This document shows, in pieces, positions 16,424 to 27,391 of a DNA stretch of 64,000 bases. Source of the DNA: Streptomyces noursei ATCC 11455 (GTDB taxonomy: Bacteria > Actinomycetota > Actinomycetes > Streptomycetales > Streptomycetaceae); contig NZ_CP011533.1 in assembly GCF_001704275.1 (NCBI RefSeq), positions 8,804,001-8,868,000 on the forward strand, given 5' to 3'. Numbering within the stretch: position 1 is the first letter of the stretch; each line of letters opens with the position of its first letter. A program made the translations under genes and the position numbers. The notes under the pieces were generated by a model. It saw only the letters and a program-made list of their open reading frames with translations, was not told the DNA's origin and searched no databases.

Positions 16424-17062
16424 ATGCCCAAGCGCGTGGACCATGACGAACGACGTACCGAGATCGCCCAGGCGCTCCTCCGGGTCGCGGGGCGACGCGG
16501 ACTGCACGCCGTGGGAATGCGGGACGTGGCGGCCGAGGCGGGTGTGTCACTGCGGCTGGTGCAGTACTACTTCGAGACCAAGGAGAAGCTGCTGCTGCAC
16601 GGACTGCGACAGCTGACCGAGCGGTTCGGGGAACGCGTCGCAGCCCAGGTCAGGGCCGCGGGCGACCACCCGGGGCCGCGCACGGTGATCGAGGCGCTCC
16701 TGATGGCGTCCCTGCCCCTCGACGAGGAGAGCCGGGTCTTCCACCTCGTCTACACCTCGTACGCGGTGCTGTCCGTGACCGACCGGGCACTCGCCGAACA
16801 GCCCTTCATCCGGGACCCCGAGGCCGCCGAGGAGCGGCTGACCGCACTCCTGGGGCAGGCCGCGGAAGCGGGACTCACCCGCCCCGGGGTGGACGCCCGC
16901 ATCGAGGCCGTCGGCCTGCTCGCGCTCTCCGCGGGGCTGGGCACCAGCATCCTGGTCGGCCAGCGCAGCCCGCGGACCGCCGCCGAGGTCCTGGACCGCC
17001 ATCTGGACCGGATCTTCCAGGACCGCGGGGGCAGTTCGCTGGCGGAGCGGATCGCGCAGTGA
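16424..17062 (+). CDS. TetR-family transcriptional regulator
   Basis: 212 residues. The N-terminal HTH is clear: RTEIAQALLRVAGRRGLHAV, then MRDVAAEAGVSLRLVQYYFETKEKLL. The helical ligand domain follows and ends with a Gly-rich GLGTSILVGQRS segment. ATG 16424 has a GAGGGA site ~11 nt upstream. The divergent neighbour is an alpha/beta hydrolase, suggesting that the ligand is that enzyme's substrate or product. The palindrome at 16323-16360 is the presumed binding site. Confidence 0.92.
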   Translation: MPKRVDHDERRTEIAQALLRVAGRRGLHAVGMRDVAAEAGVSLRLVQYYFETKEKLLLHGLRQLTERFGERVAAQVRAAGDHPGPRTVIEALLMASLPLDEESRVFHLVYTSYAVLSVTDRALAEQPFIRDPEAAEERLTALLGQAAEAGLTRPGVDARIEAVGLLALSAGLGTSILVGQRSPRTAAEVLDRHLDRIFQDRGGSSLAERIAQ

Positions 17063-17170
17063 CGCCGCTGCCAGGGCGACGCCGGCTCCGGCCGGGCCGG
17101 CGTACGCGCTCTCCGTGACCTGGCCCGATCCGCTCGCGCCGGCCCGGCCCGCCCGGTCCGACGTCCCCGC

Positions 17171-17644
17171 TCAACCTCCCTGCTCTTGCTCGGCCGTGGC
17201 GGAAGCGCTGCCTCCGTAGACGCACAGCCCGTAGATGGCCAGCACGTCCAGCGCGATGATCATCACCGACCACACCGGGTAGGCGGGGATGAAGAACATC
17301 TGGGCGAAGGCGTTCAGCCCCAGCACCGCCACACCGAACCAACGGGCGGCTTCCGAACGCTTGGTGAGCACGCCGACGGCCGCGGCCGCCTGCAGGATCG
17401 CCAGCGCGAGCATCAGCCAGCCGAATGCCTGCATGTCTCCCAGGATCAGCGAGACATTGCCCAGGAAGATATGGGAGTTGACGATCGCCGCGATGCCGTC
17501 GAGGCCGTTGAACAGGGCCAGCAACCCCAACATGACCCCGGCGAACATCACCAGGCCGTGGCGCTCCGCTGTCTGTGGTGCGGTCGTTCTCCCGCCGTAG
17601 CCCGGGTGCGGTGTTCCGGTGGGGTGACCTGCTGCTGATGCCAT
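17171..17644 (-). CDS. DUF7144-type membrane protein
   Basis: 157 residues with about four membrane helices: VMFAGVMLGLLALFNGLDGI, LMLALAILQAAAAVGVL, WFGVAVLGLNAFAQMFF and MIIALDVLAIYGLCVYG. The N-terminus is Pro/Gly-rich and polar. This is the pattern of the actinobacterial DUF7144 family. ATG 17644 has GGAGG 5 nt upstream. Function unknown. Confidence 0.82.
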   Translation of the reverse strand: MASAAGHPTGTPHPGYGGRTTAPQTAERHGLVMFAGVMLGLLALFNGLDGIAAIVNSHIFLGNVSLILGDMQAFGWLMLALAILQAAAAVGVLTKRSEAARWFGVAVLGLNAFAQMFFIPAYPVWSVMIIALDVLAIYGLCVYGGSASATAEQEQGG

Positions 17645-17948
17645 GGGAACCTCCGTGAGTGAAGGGCGGCGCGCCGCGTGATCCCGGGGCCGGCCGGCGG
17701 GTGACCACGGCAATCGGCCGGGCCGCGTCGTCGGACTTCCGCGCCCCCTCGGGGACTTCGGCCGGAAGCACCGCCGCACCACCGGCGACGGTGACCCGGC
17801 GCCCGATGTCGGTGACCCTCGGCGGATGCGGCTCGGCGGCCGGACGCGACCGCGGGCGGGCAGCCGTCCATTTCAGCGTGGCAGGGACGGTCCGGAGCCG
17901 CCAGGCGAGCCGCCCGCGCGGCCCGAGCGGACCGCGCGCCACGGACCC
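17645..17948. other. Intergenic gap
   Basis: 304 bp between two minus-strand membrane protein genes. The open frame spanning it in the minus direction has no recognisable domain, and I see no clear hairpin or promoter. Confidence 0.3.
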
Positions 17949-18524
17949 TCACTGCTGCGGGTGCGGCCAGCGGGTGTCCAGCTCCGCCCACTCCTTCTCC
18001 CACTGGGCGTAGCGCCTGCGGTTCAGCAGACGGACACCGGCCTTCTCCGCGCCGTAGAGCAGCAGACCGGTGCCGGACGCGACGACGGTGCCCGCCACCA
18101 CGCTCTCGGCCAGGGAGTCGGTCGGGGTGCCCGGGTCCCGCACCAGCTTCCCGCTCCGGTCCAGCCAGACCGTCGTGTGGTCCCCGACGTGGACGCCGGT
18201 AGCCACGACCGTCTCGCCCGTCCGCACACTGTGGTCCGCTGCCGTCCAGCGCACGGTCGTCTGCACCCGGCTGCCCGTGCCGGTACCGCTGTCGACGTTG
18301 ACCCGGGCTGCGGGTTCCTTCGTCACCACCGCGGAGACCGGCTGCCAGTCGGCGCTCTGCCGATGGGCCGCCGCGTCCACCACACTGCCGGCCACCACCC
18401 CCGCGGTCGGGGCAGCCACGGCGATCAGCACGCCCGTGGCCAGGACCAGCCAGGACTGCGCTACGTCCGTACCCCGCCGGAGCGGGCCGTGCCGCCAGGG
18501 CGGACGGAGCTTCCCAAGAGGCAT
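17949..18524 (-). CDS. Rv1733c-family membrane protein
   Basis: 191 residues. An N-terminal membrane helix (SWLVLATGVLIAVAAPTAGV, residues ~24-44) is followed by an extracytoplasmic beta domain (VSAVVTKEPAARV ... TTVRWTAADHSVRTGE ... GDHTTVWLDRSGKLV). A second helix (VVAGTVVASGTGLLLYGAEK) and a cytoplasmic tail with RRRYAQWEKEW close the protein. This two-helix layout with a tail ending in a WxxEW-like motif is that of the Rv1733c family. ATG 18524 follows a GGGGG-type site. It is divergent from ftsH, 153 bp away. Function unknown. Confidence 0.82.
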   Translation of the reverse strand: MPLGKLRPPWRHGPLRRGTDVAQSWLVLATGVLIAVAAPTAGVVAGSVVDAAAHRQSADWQPVSAVVTKEPAARVNVDSGTGTGSRVQTTVRWTAADHSVRTGETVVATGVHVGDHTTVWLDRSGKLVRDPGTPTDSLAESVVAGTVVASGTGLLLYGAEKAGVRLLNRRRYAQWEKEWAELDTRWPHPQQ

Positions 18525-18677
18525 CACACACCCCCTTCGCCTGCACTTCGAGCGTCCCACACCTGGCCGCCCGACCCCACATCGCAGCGGTACCCACCCT
18601 GCGGAACCGGCCGGAAAAGCCGATCGTGGAAGGGGAGCGGAACCTGTCCGAGGAGTGCGGAACCGTAGGGAGCCGCC

Positions 18678-20630
<1,953 letters not shown>

Positions 20631-20736
20631 CCCGGTCCTCCAGGTCTCCCTCCCGCCACCGGGCCGCCCTCCCGCATCTGGGCGCCCGCCCGGCCTTCCC
20701 GCCCTCCCGCCGAGCCCACGGCGTCCGCACGCTTCC

Positions 20737-21066
20737 GCGGGCGGCGGTGCGCGGGAGGCCGGTTTGGACGAGTGCCGCGGTGAGGTCGGTGACGAACGCG
20801 GCCGTCGTGTCGGGGTCGGGACCGAGGTGCTCGATGGTCCGCTGCGCCGACGCGGGCGGCTGCGGCCTACGTCGGGCTCGGTGGCTGGTCGCGAACTGTG
20901 CCAGTTACGCGCGGTAGCGGGCGGGTCCGCCGTTGCGCGCGACCTCGCGGCTCACCGTCGAGGTGGGGCGGTCCAGGCGCCTGGCGATGTCGGCGTAGTT
21001 CAGGCGCTGCGCCAACCCGGCGGCGATCTGCTGCCGCTCGGCTCTCGTCAGCCTGCGTCCTGGCAT
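20737..21066 (-). pseudogene. GbsR/MarR-like regulator with nonsense codon and lost C-terminus
   Basis: ATG 21066 opens a 53-codon frame with an HTH: GRRLTRAERQQIAAGLAQ, then YADIARRLDRPTSTVSREVA and NGGPARYRA. It then meets TAA at 20905-20907. Coding-like sequence continues in the same frame after the stop (LAQFATSHRARRRPQPP ... TTAAFVTDLTAALVQTGLP) and dies out around 20737. The second HTH expected in this family is absent. So there is one in-frame nonsense mutation plus a 3' truncation. A short N-terminal HTH peptide might still be made. Confidence 0.7.
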
Positions 21067-21100
21067 CGGGTTCGGTTCCTCCGGTCGGGGCGTCTCGGCC

Positions 21101-21114
21101 CCAGTGTGCACTGG
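21101..21114. promoter_or_regulatory. Palindrome upstream of the broken regulator
   Basis: CCAGTG-TG-CACTGG, 6-bp arms with a 2-bp centre, 35 bp before the ATG of the GbsR/MarR-like relic. Plausible autoregulatory operator. Confidence 0.45.
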
Positions 21115-21338
21115 TCGCCGATCGTTGCAACATCCCCTCGCTCGGCGTGCATTGACCCGCACTGTCATTGCAATCGCCAGTTGCATGGCTGACCAGCACA
21201 AACAGCATGGTTCACAGGAGATCGACGTTGACCGGCCTTTCGACTCGTACCTAACGTTCGGCTCCGATCGCCGAACCGACCCACATCAGCGCACGGTGAG
21301 ACGCAGCAACAGATGTCGATCGATTGTCAGGGGCATCC

Positions 21339-22361
21339 ATGCGAGCCAGAGGCATCACCTACGACACCGGCTTCACTCCGGGTGGCAAGAGTTCTCGACC
21401 CGTCTTCGACGCCGACGCGGTACGCCGCGAGATCCGCATCATCGCGGACGAACTGCACTGCGACGCCGTACGGATCACCGGTGGCGACCCTGGGCGACTG
21501 GCCCTCGCGGCCCGGCACGCCGCCGACGCCGGGCTGGAGGTCTGGTTCTCCCCGTTCCCCTGCGAACTGTCCGCCGAGGAACTGCTGCCCTACTTCGCCT
21601 ACTGTGCCGATCGCGCCGAAGAGGTGGGAGCGGATGTCTTCGTCGCCGGCTGCGAGTTGAGCCTGTTCGCCGCCGGAATTCTCCCCGGAGAGGACAGCCT
21701 CGCCAGAATCGAAGCCCTGATCAGCGGCGCTCCCGACGAGACGACACTGGCCGCGCTCGCCGAGGTTCCCGCCCGGCTGAACTCCCTGCTGTCCGACATC
21801 GCGGCGACGGTCCGCTCACGGTTCCGCGGCAAGATCACCTACGCCTCCGGAACGTGGGAACAGATCGACTGGGCGCCCTTCGACATCGTCAGTGCCGACG
21901 CCTACGGCGATGCCAGTGACGCCTTCCGCCAGGGCCTGCGCGAGTATCTCCGGTACGGCAAGCCGCTCGCGGCGACCGAATTCGGCAGCTGCACCTACCG
22001 GGGCGCCGCCGCCCGCGGAGGCATCGGCTGGTGGGGCGTCGTCGACCACGACGCGGACCCGCCCCGCCTCGACGGCGACCACATCCGCGACGAAGACGAA
22101 CAGGCCTGCTACCTGCGCCAGCAATTGGACGTCTTCAACGAGGAAGGCGTGGACACCGCCTTCTGGTTCACCTTCGCCGGCTACACATATCCGCACCACG
22201 AGGATCCACGCTTCGACCTCGACATGGCCTCCTACGGAGTGTGCAAGGTCATGCCCGACGGCAGCCTGGCACCGAAGCGTTCCTTCCACGCCATGGCCGA
22301 GGCATACCGAACAGCAACGTCAGCGTTGCCACTCCCAGGTGAGGACAACCTTGGCCATTGA
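21339..22361 (+). CDS. TIM-barrel, glycoside hydrolase-like protein
   Basis: 340 residues, no signal peptide, so intracellular. Features in order: MRARGITYDTGF, DELHCDAVRITGG, AGLEVWFSPFPCEL, ADVFVAGCELSLFAAG, KITYASGTWEQIDWAPFDIV, GKPLAATEFGSCTYRG and VDTAFWFTFAGYTYP. The spacing of strands ending in acidic residues, with candidate catalytic Glu in AGCELS and ATEFGS, fits a (beta/alpha)8 glycosidase. ATG 21339 has only a weak GGGG site. Relatives are sometimes labelled abortive-infection proteins; nothing here supports a phage-defence role. Substrate unknown. Confidence 0.7.
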   Translation: MRARGITYDTGFTPGGKSSRPVFDADAVRREIRIIADELHCDAVRITGGDPGRLALAARHAADAGLEVWFSPFPCELSAEELLPYFAYCADRAEEVGADVFVAGCELSLFAAGILPGEDSLARIEALISGAPDETTLAALAEVPARLNSLLSDIAATVRSRFRGKITYASGTWEQIDWAPFDIVSADAYGDASDAFRQGLREYLRYGKPLAATEFGSCTYRGAAARGGIGWWGVVDHDADPPRLDGDHIRDEDEQACYLRQQLDVFNEEGVDTAFWFTFAGYTYPHHEDPRFDLDMASYGVCKVMPDGSLAPKRSFHAMAEAYRTATSALPLPGEDNLGH

Positions 22362-22485
22362 TGACATGCGCTTCCGGCTGCGGCCGGAGCGACTTGGCCG
22401 GCGTGGGAAGGAGAGGTGCGGGCCCCGGCCGCGTTCCGATGAACGCGGCCGGTTCCAGATCCGTCGGCGAAGCGCGCGATGTACC

Positions 22486-23364
22486 TCAGAAGGTGATGAG
22501 GACCTTGCCGAGGAGGCCGCCGGCTTCGAAGCGCTCGTGGGCGGTGCGGATGTCGTCGAGCGGGAAGCGGCCGGCGATCCGCAGCCGCAACTCATCGGTG
22601 TCGACGAGCTTGGTGAGGTGGGCGAGGTCGGTGGCGTTCTCCTGGACGTAGCTCTTGCGGGCGCCTGGCACGTCGGGCAGGGGGTGGTCGGCGATGGAGA
22701 CGAAGCGCCCTCCGGGGACGAGGGCCGCGGCCACGTCCGTGCCGGCGGTGTCGAGGACGGCCTGGTACCGGCCGCGGGGCAGGTCCTGCGGGCGGCGCCA
22801 GACCCGCTCCGCGCCGAGCTCCGTCGCTGCCTGCTCATGGTCGGACCGGGAGACCAGGGCATCGACGTGGGCGCCGGTCGAGCGGGCGAGTTGGACGGCC
22901 AGGCCGCCGACCGCACCGGCGGCGCCGACGACCAGAAGGCGCTCGCCGGCGCTCAACTCCGTGGCGCGCAGGGCCTGCAAGGCGGTCGTCCCGGCCAGCG
23001 GAAGGGCCGCCGCGTCCGCCAACGGCACCGCGGCCGGTGCGGGTGCCAGCAGGTGGCCGGGCAGGGCGACCAGCTCCGCCCAGGTGCCGCGGCCGGTGGC
23101 GATCTGCGCGGACATGGCGATCACTTGGGCACCCACCTCGTGGGCGGGGTCGTTGCTCGCGACGACCCGGCCGGAGATGTCCCAGCCGAGCGTGGCCGGC
23201 AGCGGCGGGCCGATCTCCCAGGCGCGGGTCTTCCAGTCCACCGGGTTGAGGCTGCTGGCCGCGGTGCGGATGAGGACTTCACCGGTGGCGGGTTCGGGTG
23301 GGGCGACCTCGCGGAGGGTCAGGACGTCGGGACCGCCGTGGCGGTCGATCTGGACAGCGCGCAT
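22486..23364 (-). CDS. NADPH:quinone oxidoreductase-like MDR protein
   Basis: 292 residues of the zinc-free medium-chain dehydrogenase family. An N-terminal GroES-like domain (MRAVQIDRHGGPDVLTLREV ... SSLNPVDWKTRAW ... LGWDISGRVV) precedes a Rossmann domain with VVGAAGAVGGLAVQLA. Family enzymes reduce quinones or enones with NADPH. It begins 39 bp after the wrecked MFS gene on the same strand. The only good promoter upstream is the MerR-type one at 23993, so this gene is probably the surviving product of that operon. Confidence 0.9.
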   Translation of the reverse strand: MRAVQIDRHGGPDVLTLREVAPPEPATGEVLIRTAASSLNPVDWKTRAWEIGPPLPATLGWDISGRVVASNDPAHEVGAQVIAMSAQIATGRGTWAELVALPGHLLAPAPAAVPLADAAALPLAGTTALQALRATELSAGERLLVVGAAGAVGGLAVQLARSTGAHVDALVSRSDHEQAATELGAERVWRRPQDLPRGRYQAVLDTAGTDVAAALVPGGRFVSIADHPLPDVPGARKSYVQENATDLAHLTKLVDTDELRLRIAGRFPLDDIRTAHERFEAGGLLGKVLITF

Positions 23365-23402
23365 GGTCAGAAGGAGCCTTCCGGGCAGAGTGGGTTCGGG
23401 GA

Positions 23403-23976
23403 TCAGACAGCGGTGCCCATCGGGACATTGCCGGTGGGCCGCGCGGTCCTGGTTCGGGGCAGGACCAGGTAGGTCAGGGCCGGGCCGCCGAGACTGAGTA
23501 CGGCGCCGGCCGGTCCGGCCCAGCGCAGCGCGCCGGCGGCGACGATGGCCCCACCTGGGGCGGAGCCGGCGGCGGCGCCGAGGTTGCAGGCACCGACGTT
23601 GGCCGCGATGGCCGCACCACGCTGGTGGCCATCACCAACGCCAACGCCACGAACGCCGCGTGGCTGAGTGAGGAGATCACCCGCCCGGCCGGCGACATCG
23701 TGAACGAGGGGGCCCAGGCACTGAGCGCGCTGCCCGAGGCGAACAGCAGCATCAGGCCGAGCGCCAGGGGCTTGCGGCGCAGCCGCGCGGTCAGCGCGGG
23801 CCCGCCGATCACCACGCCGAGCGCGTCGGCGGTCACCGCCTGCCCCGCAGTGCTCTGCGGCACCCGCAGATCCGCGCCGACCTCGGGCAGCGTGCCCGCG
23901 AAACCAGGTATTCCGACGTACCGACAACGAAGACGCTCGCGCACAAGGCCACGAGCGAGGCAGAGTTCCTCCTCAT
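23403..23976 (-). pseudogene. MFS (DHA1-type) exporter relic
   Basis: ATG 23976 starts a normal DHA1 N-terminus (NSASLVALCASVFVVGTSEY), with GAGGAGG in its first codons. The frame shifts about 25 codons in and resumes as GTLPEVGADLRVPQSTAGQA, VTADALGVVIGGPAL and RRKPLALGLMLLFASG, to ISSLSHAAFVALALV. The middle of the protein is then missing, and a last piece (AANVGACNLGAAAGSAPGG ... GALRWAGPAGAVLSLGG) reaches the stop at 23403. About half of a ~400-residue exporter is lost, so it cannot transport. It lies between the MerR-type promoter and the quinone oxidoreductase gene. Confidence 0.85.
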
Positions 23977-23992
23977 GCCGGGGAAGCTAGAG

Positions 23993-24010
23993 TCTTACAT
24001 CGGTGTGAGA
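23993..24010 (-). promoter_or_regulatory. Second MerR-type operator with long-spacer promoter
   Basis: TCTtACATCGGTGTgAGA matches the operator at 11078 in 16 of 18 positions. Toward the MFS/quinone reductase genes it is flanked by TTGACT (-35) and TAGCTT (-10), again with a 20-bp spacer. This suggests activation by the MerR protein encoded at 11121. Confidence 0.75.
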
Positions 24011-24103
24011 GTCAAGCGGCGCAACGGCCGACACCACCCGTTGCCGGCCGCCACGCACCCCGAGTAACGCTGCCACTGTCAACAACGTGCTGGCCGGCGA
24101 CAC

Positions 24104-25543
24104 CTAGTGCCACTGGAGCGGAGCGGACCCCAGCGGAGAACGCCAACCGGGCTGGGGGACCGAGCGCCCGCTGTACGCGAACGGCGTCGCCGGTTCGGTG
24201 AGCGGGCCGAAGTCGGTCCCGGTGGTCGACAGCGCGGCGAACGGGGCGCGTCCGGGCCGGGGCACGTCGAGTACGTCCTCCCGTGCCAGCAGCCCGAGTT
24301 CCCGCACCCAGTGACACACCCCGGCCAGGGTCACGCGGATTCGCCAGGAGCCGCCCTCCGCCGCACGTCGGCGCAGGGCCGTCGCGACGCCGGCGGCCCC
24401 GAGGTAGGCGGCGAGGTAGTCGTTGAGCAGGTAGGTCGGCGGCAGCGATGGCCGGTCGGTCCATTCTTCGACAGCGAACCCGGTTGCCGAGCAGGCGAGT
24501 TGGTCGAACCCGCCTCGTTCGCCCCAAGGGCCGTCGGCGCCCCAGGCGTGGTATTCGAGGGTGATGAGTCCGGGGCGGCGCCGGACGAGTTCCTCGGTCG
24601 AGGCCCCGTGCCGGGCAAGTCCCCGGTAGGCATGTGCGAAGACGTCCGCGTCCTGGAGCGCGTCGTGGAAGGCCGCCCGGTCGTGATCGTCGCGCAGGTC
24701 GCAGTAGGCGTTGCGCTTGCCGCCGCCGGTCATCGCGATCATCGGGATCGGGTCGGGGCGGTCGGGACGCGACAGGTGCAGCACGTCGGCGCCGAACTGG
24801 GCGAGGAGTCGCGCCGCGACGGGACCTGCGATGACATGGGTGAGATCGAGCACCCGTACGCCCGCGAGCGCCTCGTCCGCCTCACCGATCGGCTCGAAGG
24901 GCCGGACCGGCCCGTCGCCGACGCGTTCGATCTCGACGACCGGGCGCTGGGCCACATACCGCCCCGCGGGGTGCGCGAGCCACTCGTCGCGGGTGCGCCC
25001 CGCGCACGCGACGCCGCCCCGCGCGCAGATGGCCTCCTCCAGCGTGAAGGCGTCCCAGTCGGCCGCGGCCTGTGCGATCCCCACCTTGTCGAGCGGGCAC
25101 CGCAGTACGGAGGCGACGGCGTCCCGCAGATGCGGATAGGTGGTGATGATGAAGATCCACCGGCCGTCGCGCGCCCGGTAGAAGTCGTTGTTGCCGAGCA
25201 GCGCCGGATCTTCGAGCAGGACACCGATCGGGCGCCCCGACAGCGTCGTGTGATACGTCGCCATGAGCTGGTCGATCGCGGCCCCGGCCTGTACCTCCAC
25301 CTTCTGGTGCCGGTGACCGCGCTGTTCGCCGAGCGCCGCCGTCTGCCGTCCGAAGACACCGATCGCGGCGGACATGGCATCGGCGAGCCGGTGCACCGAG
25401 GGCACCAGGGGATCGGCCCCGACGACGGTGATGTCCTCGGCTCCTCGGGCCGGATCGGGGTCGCCGAGGGTGTGCAGCAGCCGGGAGACGATCTCGGACG
25501 CCGTCAGTGTCGCCCCGGTCGTGGTCAGCGTGTTCGAAGTCAT
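24104..25543 (-). CDS. CaiB/BaiF class III CoA-transferase
   Basis: 479 residues. Family III CoA-transferase features appear in the C-terminal half: GVRVLDLTHVIAGPVAARLLAQFGADV, then AHAYRGLARHGAS and the catalytic-Asp region GGFDQLACSATGF, followed by YLLNDYLAAYLGAAGV. The N-terminal ~200 residues form a second, less conserved lobe (DQLMATYHTTLSGRP, LLGNNDFYRARDGRW), as in the longer members of the family. The reaction is CoA transfer between carboxylic acids. The IclR gene is 69 bp upstream on the same strand, pointing to a regulated catabolic pair. Confidence 0.88.
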   Translation of the reverse strand: MTSNTLTTTGATLTASEIVSRLLHTLGDPDPARGAEDITVVGADPLVPSVHRLADAMSAAIGVFGRQTAALGEQRGHRHQKVEVQAGAAIDQLMATYHTTLSGRPIGVLLEDPALLGNNDFYRARDGRWIFIITTYPHLRDAVASVLRCPLDKVGIAQAAADWDAFTLEEAICARGGVACAGRTRDEWLAHPAGRYVAQRPVVEIERVGDGPVRPFEPIGEADEALAGVRVLDLTHVIAGPVAARLLAQFGADVLHLSRPDRPDPIPMIAMTGGGKRNAYCDLRDDHDRAAFHDALQDADVFAHAYRGLARHGASTEELVRRRPGLITLEYHAWGADGPWGERGGFDQLACSATGFAVEEWTDRPSLPPTYLLNDYLAAYLGAAGVATALRRRAAEGGSWRIRVTLAGVCHWVRELGLLAREDVLDVPRPGRAPFAALSTTGTDFGPLTEPATPFAYSGRSVPQPGWRSPLGSAPLQWH

Positions 25544-25612
25544 GCCGTGATGCTCGTCCCCAGCACTGCACGAGCGCCCGGATTCACGGATATCCGTGAA
25601 TCGATGCGGACG

Positions 25613-26350
25613 TCACCTCCGCGTCTCCTGGAGGTGCGCGAGGAGCCGGGCCGCCGCCCGGTCCAGGCGCAGCCGCTCCGAGCGGCCGCGACGCTGGTGG
25701 ATCAGGGCGAGGGCTCCCGTGACGACGGGGCCGTCGGTGACGGGGATCGCAAGTGCGCTGACCTCGGGGTCGGCCATCCCCTCGCTGCGGCTGATCCGCG
25801 ACGCACGAATCGCCGGAAGAGCCGAGCGGAACTCGGCGACCGCCTCGGGGTCGTGACGGGCGAGCTCGTCGAGCAGCCCCCGGCGCTCCGCCTCGTCGGT
25901 GAAGGCCAGCAGCAGACGGCCCGCGGCGGTGCGCAGCAGCGGCCGGGCCACGTGCTGGTCGGCGAGCGGCACGAGGCGGGGAATCTGGTTCTCGCCGCCG
26001 CGCGCGAGGTACACGGCGTCGAGTCCGACCCGCACCGTGAGCAGCACCGGGGTACCCGCGACACGGCTCAGTTCGTCGAGCTCGGCCTGACTGATCCGCG
26101 GGACGACCCGGCCGGCGATGAGGTTGAGGACGTGCGGGGCGGGCCCGAGTCTGAAGCGCCGATGCTGTTCCAGCAGAAAACCCGTCGCGACAAGGCCGTT
26201 GACCAGATCCTGCACCGAACTCGCCGGCGCCCCGACCGTCCTGGCCAACTCGGCCACGGTCACCCCGTCCGGCGTCCGCGCGGCGGCCTCCAGGATCCAC
26301 ACGACCCGGTCCACCGTACGGTGTCGCCGCCGCCTGCCGTGCTCGCTCAT
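25613..26350 (-). CDS. IclR-family transcriptional regulator
   Basis: 245 residues. N-terminal winged HTH (RTVDRVVWILEAAARTPDGV, TVAELARTVGAPASSVQDLV) and the IclR effector domain (LRTAAGRLLLAFTDEAERRG ... ADPEVSALAIPVTDG). ATG 26350 is chosen over a far upstream start because it sits at the family N-terminus with a G-rich site. It is upstream of, and probably co-transcribed with, the CoA-transferase gene that it presumably controls. The ligand is likely an organic acid, by analogy with the family. Confidence 0.9.
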   Translation of the reverse strand: MSEHGRRRRHRTVDRVVWILEAAARTPDGVTVAELARTVGAPASSVQDLVNGLVATGFLLEQHRRFRLGPAPHVLNLIAGRVVPRISQAELDELSRVAGTPVLLTVRVGLDAVYLARGGENQIPRLVPLADQHVARPLLRTAAGRLLLAFTDEAERRGLLDELARHDPEAVAEFRSALPAIRASRISRSEGMADPEVSALAIPVTDGPVVTGALALIHQRRGRSERLRLDRAAARLLAHLQETRR

Positions 26351-26642
26351 CCCGCCGCCCCCCTTGGCCTTCTCGTGCGCCGCCGGTCGCTCTCGCCGGC
26401 ACGGCCCGCCGATCCTTTCCCCCTCCGCCCCGACGAGCAAGTCGGCCCCGGCCTGCGCGTCCGTCACCAGCCGTGCAGCAGAGGGTGGTTCATGCCAAGG
26501 GGGAGGACAGACGTATCGATCACCAAAAGGAGTTGCCCGTGATCGTCGTCCACGCCTGGAATATGGCCGGGCCGCCCCACCGTCCACTCCCCATGACCAG
26601 TGCAACGGCCAACTGACCACGTAGGGCACGGTCCAAGAACTC
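26351..26642. other. Intergenic region with a gene-start stub
   Basis: 292 bp with no full gene. At 26527-26540 a good ribosome site (AAAAGGAG) precedes a GTG (26540) opening a 25-codon frame beginning IVVHAWNMAGPP on the plus strand. This may be the leftover start of a lost gene or chance. Confidence 0.25.
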
Positions 26643-27326
26643 CTACCGAAGAGCCTTCTCGGTGTCTTCTGGTTGCTCGTTTCTCGGTCCGGCGGCGTAG
26701 GCCAGCGGGGGTGCGATGGCCTGGGCGTCGGCTCCCTCGCCGACCCATAGCCCGATGAAGAGCGCGGCGGTCGCTTCCAGCAGTCCCGCTCGTTCGAGAC
26801 CGCCGCCGGCCACGGGCTCGCAGCCGACATGCCGCACCAGCTGGTGTACGAGCGCGAGGGCCGTTTCGTCGTCTCCGCAGACCGGAACGGCCAGCGGCCG
26901 CCCGTCAAAGACTGGCGGCGACATGCGCCACACGTCTTCATGGCAGAGATTGAACGCCTTGACCACATGAGTTCCCGGTGCCGCCGCGGCCAGGTGCTGT
27001 GCGGCCGAGAGGCCGCGCTGTGTCAGCAGCAGGAAGCCCGGACCGACCGGATTGGAACAGTCGATCAGCACCCTGCCGTCCAGGACCGCCCTCAGTTCCC
27101 GCGCCACGCTCGCGCCCGCGCCGAAGGGCAGCGCGGCCAGCACCACCTGACCGAACTCGGCCGCCGCACGCAGACTGGCCGGCTGCGCGCTGCCCCCGAG
27201 GCGCGTCGCGAGCCGCTCCGCCTTGTGCACGTCCCGTCCTCCGATGGCCACGTCGTGCCCGGCCCGCACCCAGTGGGTGGCGAGCGCATCCGCCATGTTG
27301 CCCGTGCCCAGTACGCCGATTCTCAT
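26643..27326 (-). CDS. NADPH-dependent F420 reductase-like protein
   Basis: 227 residues. Rossmann start RIGVLGTGNMADALATHW (GxGxxA), AIGGRDVHKAERLA, LPFGAGASVAREL and VLIDCSNPVG, followed by VVKAFNLCHEDVW. This is the shape of the F420H2:NADP oxidoreductase/FNO-like family. Such proteins move hydride between NADP and F420 or act on related cofactors; the exact donor is unproven. ATG 27326 follows GGGAGGG. It is divergent from an HxlR gene. Confidence 0.83.
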   Translation of the reverse strand: MRIGVLGTGNMADALATHWVRAGHDVAIGGRDVHKAERLATRLGGSAQPASLRAAAEFGQVVLAALPFGAGASVARELRAVLDGRVLIDCSNPVGPGFLLLTQRGLSAAQHLAAAAPGTHVVKAFNLCHEDVWRMSPPVFDGRPLAVPVCGDDETALALVHQLVRHVGCEPVAGGGLERAGLLEATAALFIGLWVGEGADAQAIAPPLAYAAGPRNEQPEDTEKALR

Positions 27327-27391
27327 TGCGCATTCCCTCCCAGGACCTGCTTGGACCGTTCGCAAGGACGTTAGAGGGCCTGTCGGGCACC

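Noticed and set aside
21339..22361. Abortive-infection (phage defence) function
   Set aside because: The protein has a TIM-barrel hydrolase pattern, and no defence-associated neighbour or motif was seen; the label used for relatives seems historical.
24107..26542. An 811-codon plus-strand frame
   Set aside because: It is antisense to the CoA-transferase and IclR genes and has no domain-like pattern.
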